DNA from: an uncultured Pseudomonadales bacterium
Lineage (GTDB): Bacteria > Pseudomonadota > Gammaproteobacteria > Pseudomonadales > CANNCY01
Reading direction: 5' to 3'
Assembly: GCA_947503335.1 (NCBI GenBank)
Contig: CANNCY010000001.1
Location: 496,001-560,000 of the forward strand
Length of the DNA: 64,000 bases
Shown here: positions 38,749 to 47,732 of the stretch, piece by piece
Numbering within the stretch: position 1 is the stretch's first letter
How the letters are laid out: every line of letters begins with the position of its first letter
Translations under genes and position numbers: made by a program
Notes under the pieces: generated by a model
The model's input: the letters and a program-made list of their open reading frames with translations, nothing else
Databases searched by the model: none
Told to the model about the DNA's origin: nothing

Positions 38749-39641
38749 ACCGGCTGTTCGTTGTCGGGCTAGGATTGATCGGTGCCAGTATTGCTCAGGC
38801 ATCACGTAATTCACGTCAGTACACTGAGGTGGTTGGTTTAGATCAGTGTTTAGATAGCGCGCATCAAGCGGTAGAAATGGGCGTTGTTGATCGTTATTTG
38901 CGTTCATTTGATGATTTAGCACGCGAGTTTTCTAAAGACGATGTGCTGATGGTGGCGGTGCCTTCATTGGCCTTTGTGGATGTATTCAGGGCTCTTAAGC
39001 CCTGTGTGGCGAAGGGTGGGGTTATCACCGATGCGGCTAGCGTAAAAGGCGCAGTTGTTGAGGCTGCACAAAAGGCTTGGGGTCAGTTGCCTAGTCGTTT
39101 TGTGCCAGGGCACCCGATTGCAGGTTCTGAGAAGAGCGGTGTGACAGCTGTAAACCCGTTGTTATTCGCTAATCGCCGAGTGATTGTTACGCCGTTAGCT
39201 AATACTGAGCCTGAAGCGCTTTCTAAGGTATTAGCTCTTTGGCAGGGCGTTGGCGCTGAAGTGATTGAGATGGATGTGGTCACCCACGATCGCGTATTGG
39301 GTGCTACTTCGCACCTACCGCACGCGATTGCGTACTCATTGGTCGATACCTTGGCGAATGACTCAGCTAATGAAGATATCTTTAAATACGCTGCGGGCGG
39401 GTTTAAAGACTTTACACGTATTGCCTCGTCAGACCCGACAATGTGGCACGATATTATGATTGCAAACCGAGAGGCGGTGTTAGAGGCGATTGATCTTTTC
39501 GCTAATAACCTTGATCGCCTACGCGCCGCCGTTGATCAGGGCGATAGCGAAGCGATCTTTTCAATTTTTACGCGAGCAAGAGAAGCCCGCGAGCAGTTTT
39601 TGCAGATCGAGCAGCAGGGGAGTGCTGCAAAAGAGGTATAG
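38745..39641 (+). CDS. tyrA: Prephenate dehydrogenase TyrA
   Basis: A 298-residue NAD-dependent enzyme of tyrosine synthesis. The Rossmann motif FVVGLGLIGASIAQ is at 5-18; FVPGHPIAGSEKSG and GATSHLPHAIAYSL contain the active-site residues. The start GTG 38745 is coupled to the pheA stop. In Pseudomonas tyrA is fused to aroA; here a TAG stop and a new ATG two bases on keep them separate. Confidence 0.94.
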   Translation: MNRLFVVGLGLIGASIAQASRNSRQYTEVVGLDQCLDSAHQAVEMGVVDRYLRSFDDLAREFSKDDVLMVAVPSLAFVDVFRALKPCVAKGGVITDAASVKGAVVEAAQKAWGQLPSRFVPGHPIAGSEKSGVTAVNPLLFANRRVIVTPLANTEPEALSKVLALWQGVGAEVIEMDVVTHDRVLGATSHLPHAIAYSLVDTLANDSANEDIFKYAAGGFKDFTRIASSDPTMWHDIMIANREAVLEAIDLFANNLDRLRAAVDQGDSEAIFSIFTRAREAREQFLQIEQQGSAAKEV

Positions 39642-39643
39642 CT

Positions 39644-40960
39644 ATGAATTTTCTTCTTTCACCGGGCGCTGGCAGTATCAAGGGTGATATTCGTGTTCCG
39701 GGCGATAAATCAATGTCTCACCGCTCAATCATGTTGGGTTCATTAGCTGAGGGCGTTACTAAAGTTGATGGCTTTCTAGAGGGTGATGATGCGTTAGCGA
39801 CCTTAAATGCATTTAAGTCGATGGGCGTTAATATACAGGGGCCCGACAACGGGCGAGTTGTCATCGAGGGTGTTGGTCTACATGGCCTTAAGGCACCTAA
39901 AGATCAGTTGTATATTGGTAACTCTGGTACCACTATTCGCCTGTTGAGCGGCTTGATGGCTGGTCAGTCGTTTGATGTAACAATGGCAGGGGATGAGTCA
40001 TTGAATAAGCGCCCGATGGGGCGAGTGGCAACGCCATTAAAGCTGATGGGTGTTGAGGTAGAAACTGCTGAAAATGGTCGCCCTCCGTTAACAATTAAAG
40101 GTGGTACCAAGCCGCAGGCTATTCACTATGATTTGCCAATGGCTAGTGCTCAGGTAAAGAGTTGTGTGCTCTTGGCTGGCCTATATGCTGATGGTGTGAC
40201 CTCTGTTACTGAGCCGGCGCCAACCCGTGATCATACCGAGCGTATGTTGCGCGGTTTCGGTTGTGAGGTTGATGTGCAGGGCGATACTGTTCGTTTACAG
40301 GGTGGTCAAACCCTTAAGGCCTGTGAAATTGATGTGCCAGCAGATATTAGTTCGTCGGCATTCTTTATGGTGGCGGCTTCAATCGCTGATGATGCTGAAA
40401 TCGTGCTTCGCCACGTGGGTATTAACCCGACACGTACTGGTGTGATCGATATTCTTAAGCTGATGGGTGGTGATATTGAGGTGTTCAACGAGCGCGAAGT
40501 GGGCGGCGAGCCTGTTGCTGATATTCGTGTACGCTCAGCAAACTTAAAGGGTATTGATATCCCTGAAGCTTTGGTTCCATTGGCGATCGACGAGTTTCCG
40601 GTACTGTTTATTGCTGCGAGCTGTGCCGAGGGTGTTACCCGATTAACCGGTGCCGAAGAGTTGCGTGTTAAAGAGTCTGATCGTATTCAGGCGATGGCCG
40701 ATGGCTTGGTACCAATGGGTATCAAGGCAGAGCCCACTGAAGACGGTATTGTTATCGAAGGTGGTGTAATGGGCGCAGACGTTGATCGTGTTTCGGTTGA
40801 TGCCTGTCATGATCACCGTATTGCGATGGCTTTTGCTGTCGCTTCAATCAAAGCGCAATGTGAAATTGAAGTGGTTGGTTGCGACAATGTTGCCACGTCG
40901 TTTCCAACTTTTGCCTCGCTAGCGACAGAGGTTGGCATTAAGCTACAGGTCGTAGAGTAG
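39644..40960 (+). CDS. aroA: 3-phosphoshikimate 1-carboxyvinyltransferase (EPSP synthase)
   Basis: A 438-residue enzyme of the shikimate pathway joining shikimate 3-phosphate and phosphoenolpyruvate. The four sequence markers of class II EPSP synthases are visible: GDKS near residue 20, SAQVK, RDHTE and NPTR (in GINPTRTGV). NSGTTIRLLSGLMAG and ELRVKESDRIQAMADGL are further conserved segments. It stands alone directly after tyrA and 11 bases before cmk. Confidence 0.97.
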   Translation: MNFLLSPGAGSIKGDIRVPGDKSMSHRSIMLGSLAEGVTKVDGFLEGDDALATLNAFKSMGVNIQGPDNGRVVIEGVGLHGLKAPKDQLYIGNSGTTIRLLSGLMAGQSFDVTMAGDESLNKRPMGRVATPLKLMGVEVETAENGRPPLTIKGGTKPQAIHYDLPMASAQVKSCVLLAGLYADGVTSVTEPAPTRDHTERMLRGFGCEVDVQGDTVRLQGGQTLKACEIDVPADISSSAFFMVAASIADDAEIVLRHVGINPTRTGVIDILKLMGGDIEVFNEREVGGEPVADIRVRSANLKGIDIPEALVPLAIDEFPVLFIAASCAEGVTRLTGAEELRVKESDRIQAMADGLVPMGIKAEPTEDGIVIEGGVMGADVDRVSVDACHDHRIAMAFAVASIKAQCEIEVVGCDNVATSFPTFASLATEVGIKLQVVE

Positions 40961-40971
40961 AGGAATAATAG

Positions 40972-41649
40972 ATGTCAGTTGTAATCGCGGTAGATGGCCC
41001 TAGTGGGGCAGGTAAAGGAACTCTTTGTGTCAAGCTTGCGAAGGCGCTTGGATTTTCACTGCTAGATAGTGGGGCGTTATACCGTATTTTGGGTTTGGCA
41101 TCAGTTGATGCTGGTGTAGCGGTTGATGACGAACCTGCACTAGCAGAACTCGCCAAAACCATCGATGTTGATTTTGTGCCAGGTGAGCCCGGTGAGCCAG
41201 TTGGCGTAATGCTTAATGGGATTGATGTAACCTCAAAGGTGCGCCTTGAAAGTACCGGGGCGCTCGCCTCTAAAGTGGCTCCGCACCCGATGGTGCGAGC
41301 TGCATTGCTAGAGACTCAGCGGTCATTTGCACAAAAGGGCGGTCTGGTTGCTGATGGGCGAGATATGGGCACTGTAGTGTTTAATGATGCTCCGCTTAAG
41401 ATTTTCTTGACTGCATCAGCGCAGGCGAGGGCTGAACGCAGATTGTTACAATTGCAATCTAAGGGTGAAGATGTTAATTTCGCGACGCTTTTAGATGAAA
41501 TTGAGGCACGAGACGCCCGTGATATGGGTCGTGCAGAGAGTCCGTTAAGGCCGGCAGACGATGCTTGGCAACTAGACTCAACTACTAAATCGATTGACGA
41601 AGTATTTGCTGAGGTAATGGCCGAGGCGCAACGCCGACAGTTGGTATAA
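40972..41649 (+). CDS. cmk: Cytidylate kinase
   Basis: A 225-residue kinase phosphorylating CMP and dCMP. The P-loop VDGPSGAGKGTL (about 7-18), LLDSGALYRI, and the GRDMGTVVFNDAPLKIFLTA segment are typical. AGAGGAATAATAG precedes its ATG. It lies between aroA and rpsA, as in most gammaproteobacteria. Confidence 0.97.
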   Translation: MSVVIAVDGPSGAGKGTLCVKLAKALGFSLLDSGALYRILGLASVDAGVAVDDEPALAELAKTIDVDFVPGEPGEPVGVMLNGIDVTSKVRLESTGALASKVAPHPMVRAALLETQRSFAQKGGLVADGRDMGTVVFNDAPLKIFLTASAQARAERRLLQLQSKGEDVNFATLLDEIEARDARDMGRAESPLRPADDAWQLDSTTKSIDEVFAEVMAEAQRRQLV

Positions 41650-41689
41650 GGCTTTTCTTCTTTTTAAAGCACTGATTTTTTAATGCTCT

Positions 41690-41792
41690 GCCGCTATCCC
41701 AGCAATCGATAGTAGCGGGGTTAACTTGAATAGATCCAATTTAGCTGGAGATTGGTTTGCGCTGTGGGCAACTGCCCGATATACAGCAAGGA
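41690..41792 (+). promoter_or_regulatory. rpsA leader with two hairpins
   Basis: The 150-base gap before rpsA holds an imperfect stem CCGCTATC / GATAGTAGCGG and a second stem GCTGT...ACAGC (41761-41787) enclosing GGGCA/TGCCC, just before AAGGA. In E. coli the rpsA leader folds into hairpins bound by S1 for autogenous control; the same is suggested here but not shown. Confidence 0.4.
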
Positions 41793-41799
41793 ATATATT

Positions 41800-43479
41800 A
41801 TGAGCGAAAGTTTCGCGGAACTCTTTGAAGAATCATTAAAAACCCTTGATATGACTCCAGGTCAGATCGTTACCGGTATCATCGTTGATATCGACAGCGA
41901 CTGGGTTACTGTTCATGCAGGTCTAAAGTCTGAAGGTGTTATCCCTAAGTCACAGTTCGTTAACGAAAGTGGCGAGTTCACTCTAGAAGTTGGTGACGAA
42001 GTTCAGGTAGCACTTGAGTCTGTAGAAGACGGCTTTGGTGAAACTCGCCTATCTCGCGAGAAAGCTAAGCGTGCTGAAGCATGGAAAGTACTTGAAGCTG
42101 CTAACGAAGCTGACGAAGTAGTTAAGGGTGTTATCAATGGCAAGGTTAAGGGTGGCTTCACTGTTGACCTAAGCGGTATCCGTGCCTTCTTGCCAGGCTC
42201 TCTAATCGATGTGCGTCCTATTCGCGAAACTACGCACCTTGAAGGCAAAGAGCTAGAATTTAAAGTTATCAAGCTAGACCAGAAGCGCAACAACGTTGTT
42301 GTTTCACGTCGTGCTGTTCTAGAAGACGCTAACTCTGCAGAGCGTGACGAGCTTCTAGCTAACCTAGACGAAGGCCAATCAGTTAAGGGTGTTGTTAAGA
42401 ACCTAACTGACTACGGTGCGTTCGTAGATCTAGGCGGTGTTGACGGTCTACTACACATCACTGACATGGCTTGGAAGCGTATTAAGCATCCTTCTGAGAT
42501 TGTTAATGTTGGCGACGAGATCGACGTTAAGGTTCTTAAGTTTGACCGTGAGCGCAACCGCGTATCTCTAGGTCTTAAGCAGCTAGGTGAAGATCCATGG
42601 GTAGCTATCACTAACCGTTACCCAGAAGGTGCTCGCACTACTGCAACCATCACTAACCTAACTGACTACGGCTGTTTTGCTGAGCTAGAAGAGGGTGTTG
42701 AAGGTCTTGTTCACGTTTCAGAAATGGACTGGACTAACAAGAACATCCACCCATCTAAGATCGTTCAGGTTGGCGACGTAGTTGACGTGATGGTTCTAGA
42801 TATCGACGAAGAGCGTCGTCGTATTTCTCTAGGTATCAAGCAGACTAAAGAAAACCCATGGGACGCATTTGCTGGTCAGTGGGCTAAAGGCGACAAGATC
42901 TCTGGTAAGATCAAGTCAATCACTGACTTCGGTATCTTCATTGGTCTAGACGGTAACATCGACGGTCTAGTTCACTTGTCTGACATTTCTTGGAACGAAG
43001 CTGGCGAAGAAGCTGTTCGTAACTACAAGAAAGGCGACGAGATCGAGACTGTTATCCTTGGTATTGACCCAGAGCGTGAGCGTATCTCTCTAGGTATCAA
43101 GCAGCTAGAAAGCGATCCATTCTCTGAGTTTGTTGCTGCAAACGACAAGGGTGCAATCGTAACTGGTACTGTTACTGAGGTTGACGCTAAAGCAGCTACT
43201 ATCAAGCTTGCAGACGATGTAGAGGGTACTCTAAAGGCATCTGAGCTAAGCCGTGAGAAAGTTGAAGATCTACGTAACTCACTAAAAGAAGGTGACGAAG
43301 TAGAAGCTAAGATCATCATGCTAGATCGTAAGAACCGCGTAATTAACCTATCGGTTAAAGCGAAGGATCAAGACGAAGAGAAGCAAGCCCTTAAGGACCA
43401 CGGTTCTGCACAGGCTGACTCAGTAGCTCCTGCTACTCTAGGTGACCTGATCAAGGCGCAGATGAACTCTCAAGACTAA
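41800..43479 (+). CDS. rpsA: 30S ribosomal protein S1
   Basis: A 559-residue protein with six S1 RNA-binding repeats, binding mRNA on the small subunit. ATG 41800 is preceded by AAGGA; the open frame upstream to 41752 is not coding. Repeats begin near [20 protein letters not shown] and recur (e.g. [20 protein letters not shown] and [20 protein letters not shown]). Leucine is mostly CTA and CTT, almost never CTG, which is distinctive in such a highly expressed gene. A terminator follows. Confidence 0.98.
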   Translation: MSESFAELFEESLKTLDMTPGQIVTGIIVDIDSDWVTVHAGLKSEGVIPKSQFVNESGEFTLEVGDEVQVALESVEDGFGETRLSREKAKRAEAWKVLEAANEADEVVKGVINGKVKGGFTVDLSGIRAFLPGSLIDVRPIRETTHLEGKELEFKVIKLDQKRNNVVVSRRAVLEDANSAERDELLANLDEGQSVKGVVKNLTDYGAFVDLGGVDGLLHITDMAWKRIKHPSEIVNVGDEIDVKVLKFDRERNRVSLGLKQLGEDPWVAITNRYPEGARTTATITNLTDYGCFAELEEGVEGLVHVSEMDWTNKNIHPSKIVQVGDVVDVMVLDIDEERRRISLGIKQTKENPWDAFAGQWAKGDKISGKIKSITDFGIFIGLDGNIDGLVHLSDISWNEAGEEAVRNYKKGDEIETVILGIDPERERISLGIKQLESDPFSEFVAANDKGAIVTGTVTEVDAKAATIKLADDVEGTLKASELSREKVEDLRNSLKEGDEVEAKIIMLDRKNRVINLSVKAKDQDEEKQALKDHGSAQADSVAPATLGDLIKAQMNSQD

Positions 43480-43525
43480 TCATCTTGATACCTATCAGTA
43501 GTCTCGGCTACTGATAAGGTAGTTC

Positions 43526-43560
43526 AAAAAAGCCCTAACCCCTGGTTGGGGCTTTTTTTT
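43526..43560 (+). terminator. Rho-independent terminator after rpsA
   Basis: A-run, AGCCCTAACC pairing with GGTTGGGGCT (one wobble), loop CCT, then eight T residues. Confidence 0.92.
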
Positions 43561-43609
43561 GCTCAAAAACTGCTCAGCCCTTTAAATATCGGCGTTTTTT
43601 GGGTATTGT

Positions 43610-43632
43610 TGCCATAAGTACGCTGTATGGCA
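43610..43632 (+). promoter_or_regulatory. Inverted repeat upstream of ihfB
   Basis: TGCCATA and TATGGCA form a perfect 7-bp inverted repeat with a 9-base spacer, ending 12 bases before the ihfB ATG. It could be an operator or an RNA hairpin near the ribosome binding site; no factor is known from the sequence. Confidence 0.4.
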
Positions 43633-43644
43633 GGGTAAATAATA

Positions 43645-43944
43645 ATGACTAAATCTGAATTGATTGAGCAAATTGCCGATTCGCAGGGCCAGCTGTCAAC
43701 AAAAGATGTTGAGTTGGCAGTTAAGTCGATTCTTGATCAAATGACTCAAGCACTTGCTGAAGGTAGCCGCATTGAAATCCGCGGTTTCGGCAGCTTTACG
43801 TTGCATTACCGAGAGCCGCGTGTGGGGCGTAATCCCAAAACTGGTGATTCGGTAGAGCTCCAAGGCAAATATGTGCCTCACTTTAAACCGGGTAAAGAAA
43901 TGCGCGATCGCGTGAATGAAAGCATTCACGATGAGGTTTATTAA
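43645..43944 (+). CDS. ihfB: Integration host factor subunit beta
   Basis: A 99-residue DNA-bending protein that pairs with IhfA (60490). It has the HU/IHF fold: [20 protein letters not shown] at the start, [40 protein letters not shown] with the intercalating proline arm. Placement right after rpsA is the normal place for ihfB. IHF acts in recombination, transcription and replication. Confidence 0.97.
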   Translation: MTKSELIEQIADSQGQLSTKDVELAVKSILDQMTQALAEGSRIEIRGFGSFTLHYREPRVGRNPKTGDSVELQGKYVPHFKPGKEMRDRVNESIHDEVY

Positions 43945-44003
43945 GAGTCTACTTATACTTTAGTGATTCAAGTAAGATTGGGTCACGATCTCAAGAGGTA
44001 ACG

Positions 44004-44312
44004 ATGCGATATTTGAAGATGTTAGCAACTATATTGGTTGTAGTTGTTTTCGGGGTAGTTGGGGCAGGCTTTTATTCTGCAAATGCTCAACCAGTCACTT
44101 TAGAATTATTCTTCGTGCCTGCTTTTGATGTCTCCGTTGGTCTGCTGGTATTGGGGACCTTGCTGGCGGGTTTTCTCATCGGGGTAGCGCTCAGTGCTAT
44201 TCCTCTCTTTACTGCAAATCTATCTCGAGTTAAGGCTAAGCGTTCGTTAGAGCGTGCTCAGTCTGAGCTACAAGAGCTGAGAATGTCGCCGATCAAGGGG
44301 GCAGATACCTAA
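44004..44312 (+). CDS. lapA: Lipopolysaccharide assembly protein LapA
   Basis: A 102-residue inner-membrane protein with two helices (about 5-25 and 43-68) and a basic coiled C-terminus (VKAKRSLERAQSELQEL). It works with LapB in regulating lipopolysaccharide synthesis through LpxC turnover. It lies two bases before lapB in the rpsA-ihfB-lapA-lapB order seen widely. Confidence 0.9.
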   Translation: MRYLKMLATILVVVVFGVVGAGFYSANAQPVTLELFFVPAFDVSVGLLVLGTLLAGFLIGVALSAIPLFTANLSRVKAKRSLERAQSELQELRMSPIKGADT

Positions 44313-44314
44313 TA

Positions 44315-45499
44315 ATGGGCGATACTCTTTTCTTATTCGTCGTTATCTTTGTTAGTGTTGCTGCCGGTTGGCTTGCGGGTCGTGTACGAGTTAGCCAATT
44401 GCCTAGATCAGAAGAGCGTGGAGATGAAGATCTAAGAAAAACCTATTTTCAAGGGCTTAATTATCTTTTAAACGAGCAGCCTGATCAGGCGATCGACTCG
44501 TTTGTTTCAGCGTTAGAGGTTAATAGTGAAACGCTAGAGACCCATCTGGCACTAGGTAGCTTGCTGCGTCGTAAGGGCGAAATTGAGCGCGCTATTAGGG
44601 TGCATCAAAACATTCTTGCGCGCCCTGGTCTTTCTGCGGCTAATCAACAATATGCGCAATATGAACTGGCGCGTGATTATATTGGTGCGGGTCTACTAGA
44701 TCGCGCTGAGCGCATTTTAGAGTCTTTAGTTAGCGCCGGTGGCGCACACGCGCAAGCGTCACGTTATCTGTTGATTGAGATATACGAAGATGAGCGAGAG
44801 TGGCAGAAAGCGCTAGATGCATCTCAGTCGATGGTGTCGGGGCGTTTTAGGCGTCGCTCTACCGATGGGGCTACGTCACGTGCTCATTATTGTCTAGAGC
44901 TTGCTGATGATGCTAAGGCAAGACATGATTTTACCTTGGCAGAACATTGGGTCAAAAGAGCTTTTGAAGAAGATAAGCACTGTGGGCGGGCTGATCTGTT
45001 TGCCATTGAGTTGGCGATTCTAAGAAATAAACCTAATGACGCCTTAAGTATTCTCAAATCGATGTCGGCGAAAGATTCGCGGTATCTACCGGAGGGGATA
45101 GAAACGCTTGATCGCTTGAATGTTGACGTAGAGAGAAAGCGGCAGTTTCTTGAGCACGTTCATAAAAAGGCAGGTAGCAGTTGGCTAGTTGCGATGGCTA
45201 AGGTGATCGAGCTTACCCAGGGTCAGCGCGAAGCGGCCGAGTTCTTGGGCCAGCAAATGAGAAAGCATAGCTCAATACGCGGGCTCTTATTGCTTACTAA
45301 GTATCATGTGCTAAATAGTAAGGGAGAAGGGCGCGCAAATCTTGAATTGCTTGAATCGCTTTTGCAGCAGTTGCTAGATGGTCGCCCGCTTTATCGATGT
45401 ACGCAGTGTGGCTTTTCAGGTAAGAAATTACACTGGCACTGCCCTAGTTGTAGGGGGTGGGGTACTATTAAGCGTATTAGAGCAATTGATGGAGAGTAG
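44315..45499 (+). CDS. lapB: Lipopolysaccharide assembly protein LapB
   Basis: A 394-residue inner-membrane-anchored tetratricopeptide protein (YciM) that couples LpxC degradation by FtsH to lipopolysaccharide synthesis. One N-terminal helix is followed by TPR repeats ([20 protein letters not shown], and [20 protein letters not shown]) and a C-terminal rubredoxin-like metal site ([20 protein letters not shown]) with four cysteines. The end is two bases before pyrF. Confidence 0.94.
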   Translation: MGDTLFLFVVIFVSVAAGWLAGRVRVSQLPRSEERGDEDLRKTYFQGLNYLLNEQPDQAIDSFVSALEVNSETLETHLALGSLLRRKGEIERAIRVHQNILARPGLSAANQQYAQYELARDYIGAGLLDRAERILESLVSAGGAHAQASRYLLIEIYEDEREWQKALDASQSMVSGRFRRRSTDGATSRAHYCLELADDAKARHDFTLAEHWVKRAFEEDKHCGRADLFAIELAILRNKPNDALSILKSMSAKDSRYLPEGIETLDRLNVDVERKRQFLEHVHKKAGSSWLVAMAKVIELTQGQREAAEFLGQQMRKHSSIRGLLLLTKYHVLNSKGEGRANLELLESLLQQLLDGRPLYRCTQCGFSGKKLHWHCPSCRGWGTIKRIRAIDGE

Positions 45500-45501
45500 C
45501 A

Positions 45502-46206
45502 GTGTCTACGCCTTGTAGCAGCCCTGTCGTGGTTGCCTTAGATTTTGATTCGGCCGACAAGGCCATTGCTTTAGCGCGTCAGTTAGACCCAGCTGGTTGT
45601 CGCTTAAAGGTTGGTAAAGAGCTGTTTACTGTGGCTGGGCCGCAGTTAGTACAAGCGTTGCATGACCTTGGTTTCGATGTGTTTCTTGATTTAAAGTTTC
45701 ATGATATTCCTAATACGGTAGCTAAGGCTGTCACTGCAGCGGCGCAGATGGGTGTTTGGATGGTGAACGTTCATGCATCGGGTGGGGCGCGTATGTTGTC
45801 GGCCGCTCGTGAAGCGATCGACGCGTGTCAGCACAAGCCGCTGTTGATTGCAGTGACTGTGCTAACTAGTGCTACTGAGCAGGAACTTCGGGATATTGGT
45901 TTAGATGGTCAGCCGTTTGATCAGGTAGCGCGTTTGGCTAAGTTGGCATCAGATGCTGGCCTAGATGGTGTTGTATCTAGCGCAAAAGAAGCGCAAATGA
46001 TTAAAGATCTATGCGGTCAGCAATTTGCTACTGTCACGCCAGGTATTAGGCCGGTGGGCGCAGATGCAGGCGATCAGCGCCGTATTATGACTCCAGAGTT
46101 GGCGGTTAAGTCTGGTGCCGATTATTTGGTGATAGGCCGCCCAATAACTCAAGCTGCTGATCCGTTAAAGGCATTGCAAGACATTAACGCCTCGCTTGGT
46201 TTGTAG
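45502..46206 (+). CDS. pyrF: Orotidine 5'-phosphate decarboxylase
   Basis: A 234-residue TIM-barrel enzyme making UMP from orotidine 5'-phosphate. [19 protein letters not shown] at the start, the catalytic [11 protein letters not shown] (Asp-Lys-x-x-x-Asp), [19 protein letters not shown] and DYLVIGRPI are seen. The start is GTG 45502, coupled to lapB. Confidence 0.97.
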   Translation: MSTPCSSPVVVALDFDSADKAIALARQLDPAGCRLKVGKELFTVAGPQLVQALHDLGFDVFLDLKFHDIPNTVAKAVTAAAQMGVWMVNVHASGGARMLSAAREAIDACQHKPLLIAVTVLTSATEQELRDIGLDGQPFDQVARLAKLASDAGLDGVVSSAKEAQMIKDLCGQQFATVTPGIRPVGADAGDQRRIMTPELAVKSGADYLVIGRPITQAADPLKALQDINASLGL

Positions 46207-46292
46207 GCGCGCTATTCAAATTTTCCTACACAGTTAGTCGATTGGTACTATCGAGTTGTGCAAATAACTGCACGACTAGATAGGAGAATCGT

Positions 46293-46586
46293 ATGAAATC
46301 TACTCAAGTGTTAATGGCGCTTTTTGCGCTGTGTTTTTCGCTAGCTTCATGGGCGGCACCGATGTCGCCAGTAAACATCAATAAGGCGACTGCCGAGCAA
46401 ATTGCTGAAAATGTAAAAGGGCTCAGTAAGGTAAAGTCTGAAAAAATTGTCGCTTATCGGGTGCAATACGGGCCTTTTCGTCAGGTTGATGATCTGGTGT
46501 TAGTAAAGGGGATTGGCGAGAAAACACTCGCCAAGATTCGTGATCAGGTGACCGTAGATGATCTTGGCGAGACTGTTTCGCGTTAA
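46293..46586 (+). CDS. ComEA-like secreted helix-hairpin-helix protein
   Basis: A 97-residue protein with a signal peptide (QVLMALFALCFSLASWA, cleaved about residue 21) and a helix-hairpin-helix DNA-binding domain (VNINKATAEQIAENVKGLSK, and FRQVDDLVLVKGIGEKTLAK). ComEA in competent bacteria binds incoming DNA in the periplasm; short homologues like this occur in many Gram-negative genomes and may share that role. TAGGAGA precedes the ATG. Its stop overlaps the convergent lipoprotein gene by four bases. Confidence 0.9.
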   Translation: MKSTQVLMALFALCFSLASWAAPMSPVNINKATAEQIAENVKGLSKVKSEKIVAYRVQYGPFRQVDDLVLVKGIGEKTLAKIRDQVTVDDLGETVSR

Positions 46587-47362
46587 TTGCTACTTAGTAG
46601 TTCTGTTAATGGCGCCTTAATGCCCAGTAAGGCGTTGTTTCCGCGTTCGATATCACCATCTTTGTAGGCTGTTAAGGCGGTATTCACTTGGTCGCTGATG
46701 GTCGCGTGAGTCGATTCGTTGATGCTTGAGATCCAGGTGCCAAGTGTATCGGGGCCATTGGTGTCTAAGTATTCTAGTAGCGATTGGGTACTTGCGATAC
46801 GTGCGCTTGTTACTAGGTCGTCGGTTTTTGAATCGGCTGGCAGTGCGTCGTATGTGTGTATGATGCGTTCAGAGCCAGCTATCATTGCGTTAGCTACGCT
46901 GGCGGCGGTTGCGTCGGTGACAAGTCTCGGGCCGTCTACTTCGCGCCACCGTTGCTCTGCGCTTTCTGCGTGCTCTGAAACCGTTGTTGCGATTTGGTTA
47001 ACTACTTCACAGCTGTTCACGCTTTGTGTTGCGATCGATTGAAGCTGCTTAAGGTCTTCAATACTTGCTTCTGACGCAGCTAGTCCGATTAGTTTTGCGA
47101 GAAGGGCGCGCTTTGCTGCGGTGGCTGTTTCGTTTAGGTCGCAGCTGCCTATCGAGCTGTTATATAGGGCTTCGGTTTGTGATCTGTAGTGCTGCAAAAA
47201 AGCTAGGCTTTGCTCGTATACAAAGTATTCATTCATTCTCGCCATGGGGTCATTTATGACCATCGCATTGTCTTGTTGGTCTGGTGCTTCGCTGCAGGCA
47301 AGAATGCCAGCAAATACTGCAGATAGTGCGATGTTTCGGCAGGTGGTGAGCGTAAAGCGCAT
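46583..47362 (-). CDS. Unknown helical lipoprotein
   Basis: A 259-residue protein with a lipoprotein signal (lipobox ILAC, Cys at about residue 23). The mature part is mainly alpha-helical, acidic, Ala/Ser-rich, with no recognisable domain; two cysteines (in GSCDLN and NSCEVV) might form a disulfide. I chose ATG 47362 rather than the TTG three codons upstream. It is probably transcribed from its own promoter, since the tRNA-Asn terminator lies upstream. Confidence 0.68.
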   Translation of the reverse strand: MRFTLTTCRNIALSAVFAGILACSEAPDQQDNAMVINDPMARMNEYFVYEQSLAFLQHYRSQTEALYNSSIGSCDLNETATAAKRALLAKLIGLAASEASIEDLKQLQSIATQSVNSCEVVNQIATTVSEHAESAEQRWREVDGPRLVTDATAASVANAMIAGSERIIHTYDALPADSKTDDLVTSARIASTQSLLEYLDTNGPDTLGTWISSINESTHATISDQVNTALTAYKDGDIERGNNALLGIKAPLTELLSSN

Positions 47363-47460
47363 AGCAATCAATCCGTGATCTTATAAATTAGATCCAGAGT
47401 ATAGTTAACATTTTCTTGAAGTGCTTACTTGCGTTACAATCGCTTAGTTTTTTAAAGGCG

Positions 47461-47491
47461 AAAAAAAAGGCTGATCAGAGATCAGCCTTTT
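47461..47491 (-). terminator. Terminator of tRNA-Asn
   Basis: GGCTGAT (47469-47475) and ATCAGCC (47481-47487) form the stem, flanked by an A-run on one side and T residues on the other. On the minus strand the T-run follows the stem, ending the tRNA-Asn transcript. Confidence 0.88.
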
Positions 47492-47497
47492 TATATT

Positions 47498-47573
47498 TGG
47501 CTCCGCCAGCTGGGCTCGAACCAGCGACCCACGGATTAACAGTCCGTTGCTCTACCAACTGAGCTATGGCGGA
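47498..47573 (-). tRNA. tRNA-Asn (GTT)
   Basis: A 76-base cloverleaf on the minus strand with acceptor TCCGCCA, anticodon loop CTGTTAA (anticodon GTT), GGTTCGAGC T arm and encoded CCA. Confidence 0.97.
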
Positions 47574-47615
47574 ATTATCGCTGCAGGTGATTGCTCGTCT
47601 GCGTTGATGGCGCGT

Positions 47616-47644
47616 ATATTAACGATGAGTTCTGATATGGTCAA
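47616..47644 (-). promoter_or_regulatory. tRNA-Asn promoter
   Basis: On the minus strand -35 TTGACC (47639-47644), a 17-base spacer and -10 TAATAT (47616-47621), followed by a GC-rich discriminator ACGCGCC. This gap between the lipoprotein gene and uvrB holds nothing else recognised. Confidence 0.8.
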
Positions 47645-47732
47645 TAGTCTTTTTTAACATTTATAAGTAATTGATTTTTAAGTAACTATGATGCTAAGTG
47701 CGTAGCCATAGTTTCGATGAAGTGAGTCGTGA

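Noticed and set aside
42003-43319. Long antisense frames in rpsA
   Set aside because: They arise from the biased codon use of rpsA on the other strand and have no start sites or family features.
46207-46292. Hairpin between pyrF and the ComEA-like gene as a terminator
   Set aside because: GTTGTGCA/TGCACGAC can pair but no T-run follows and it lies just before the ribosome binding site, so its role is unclear.
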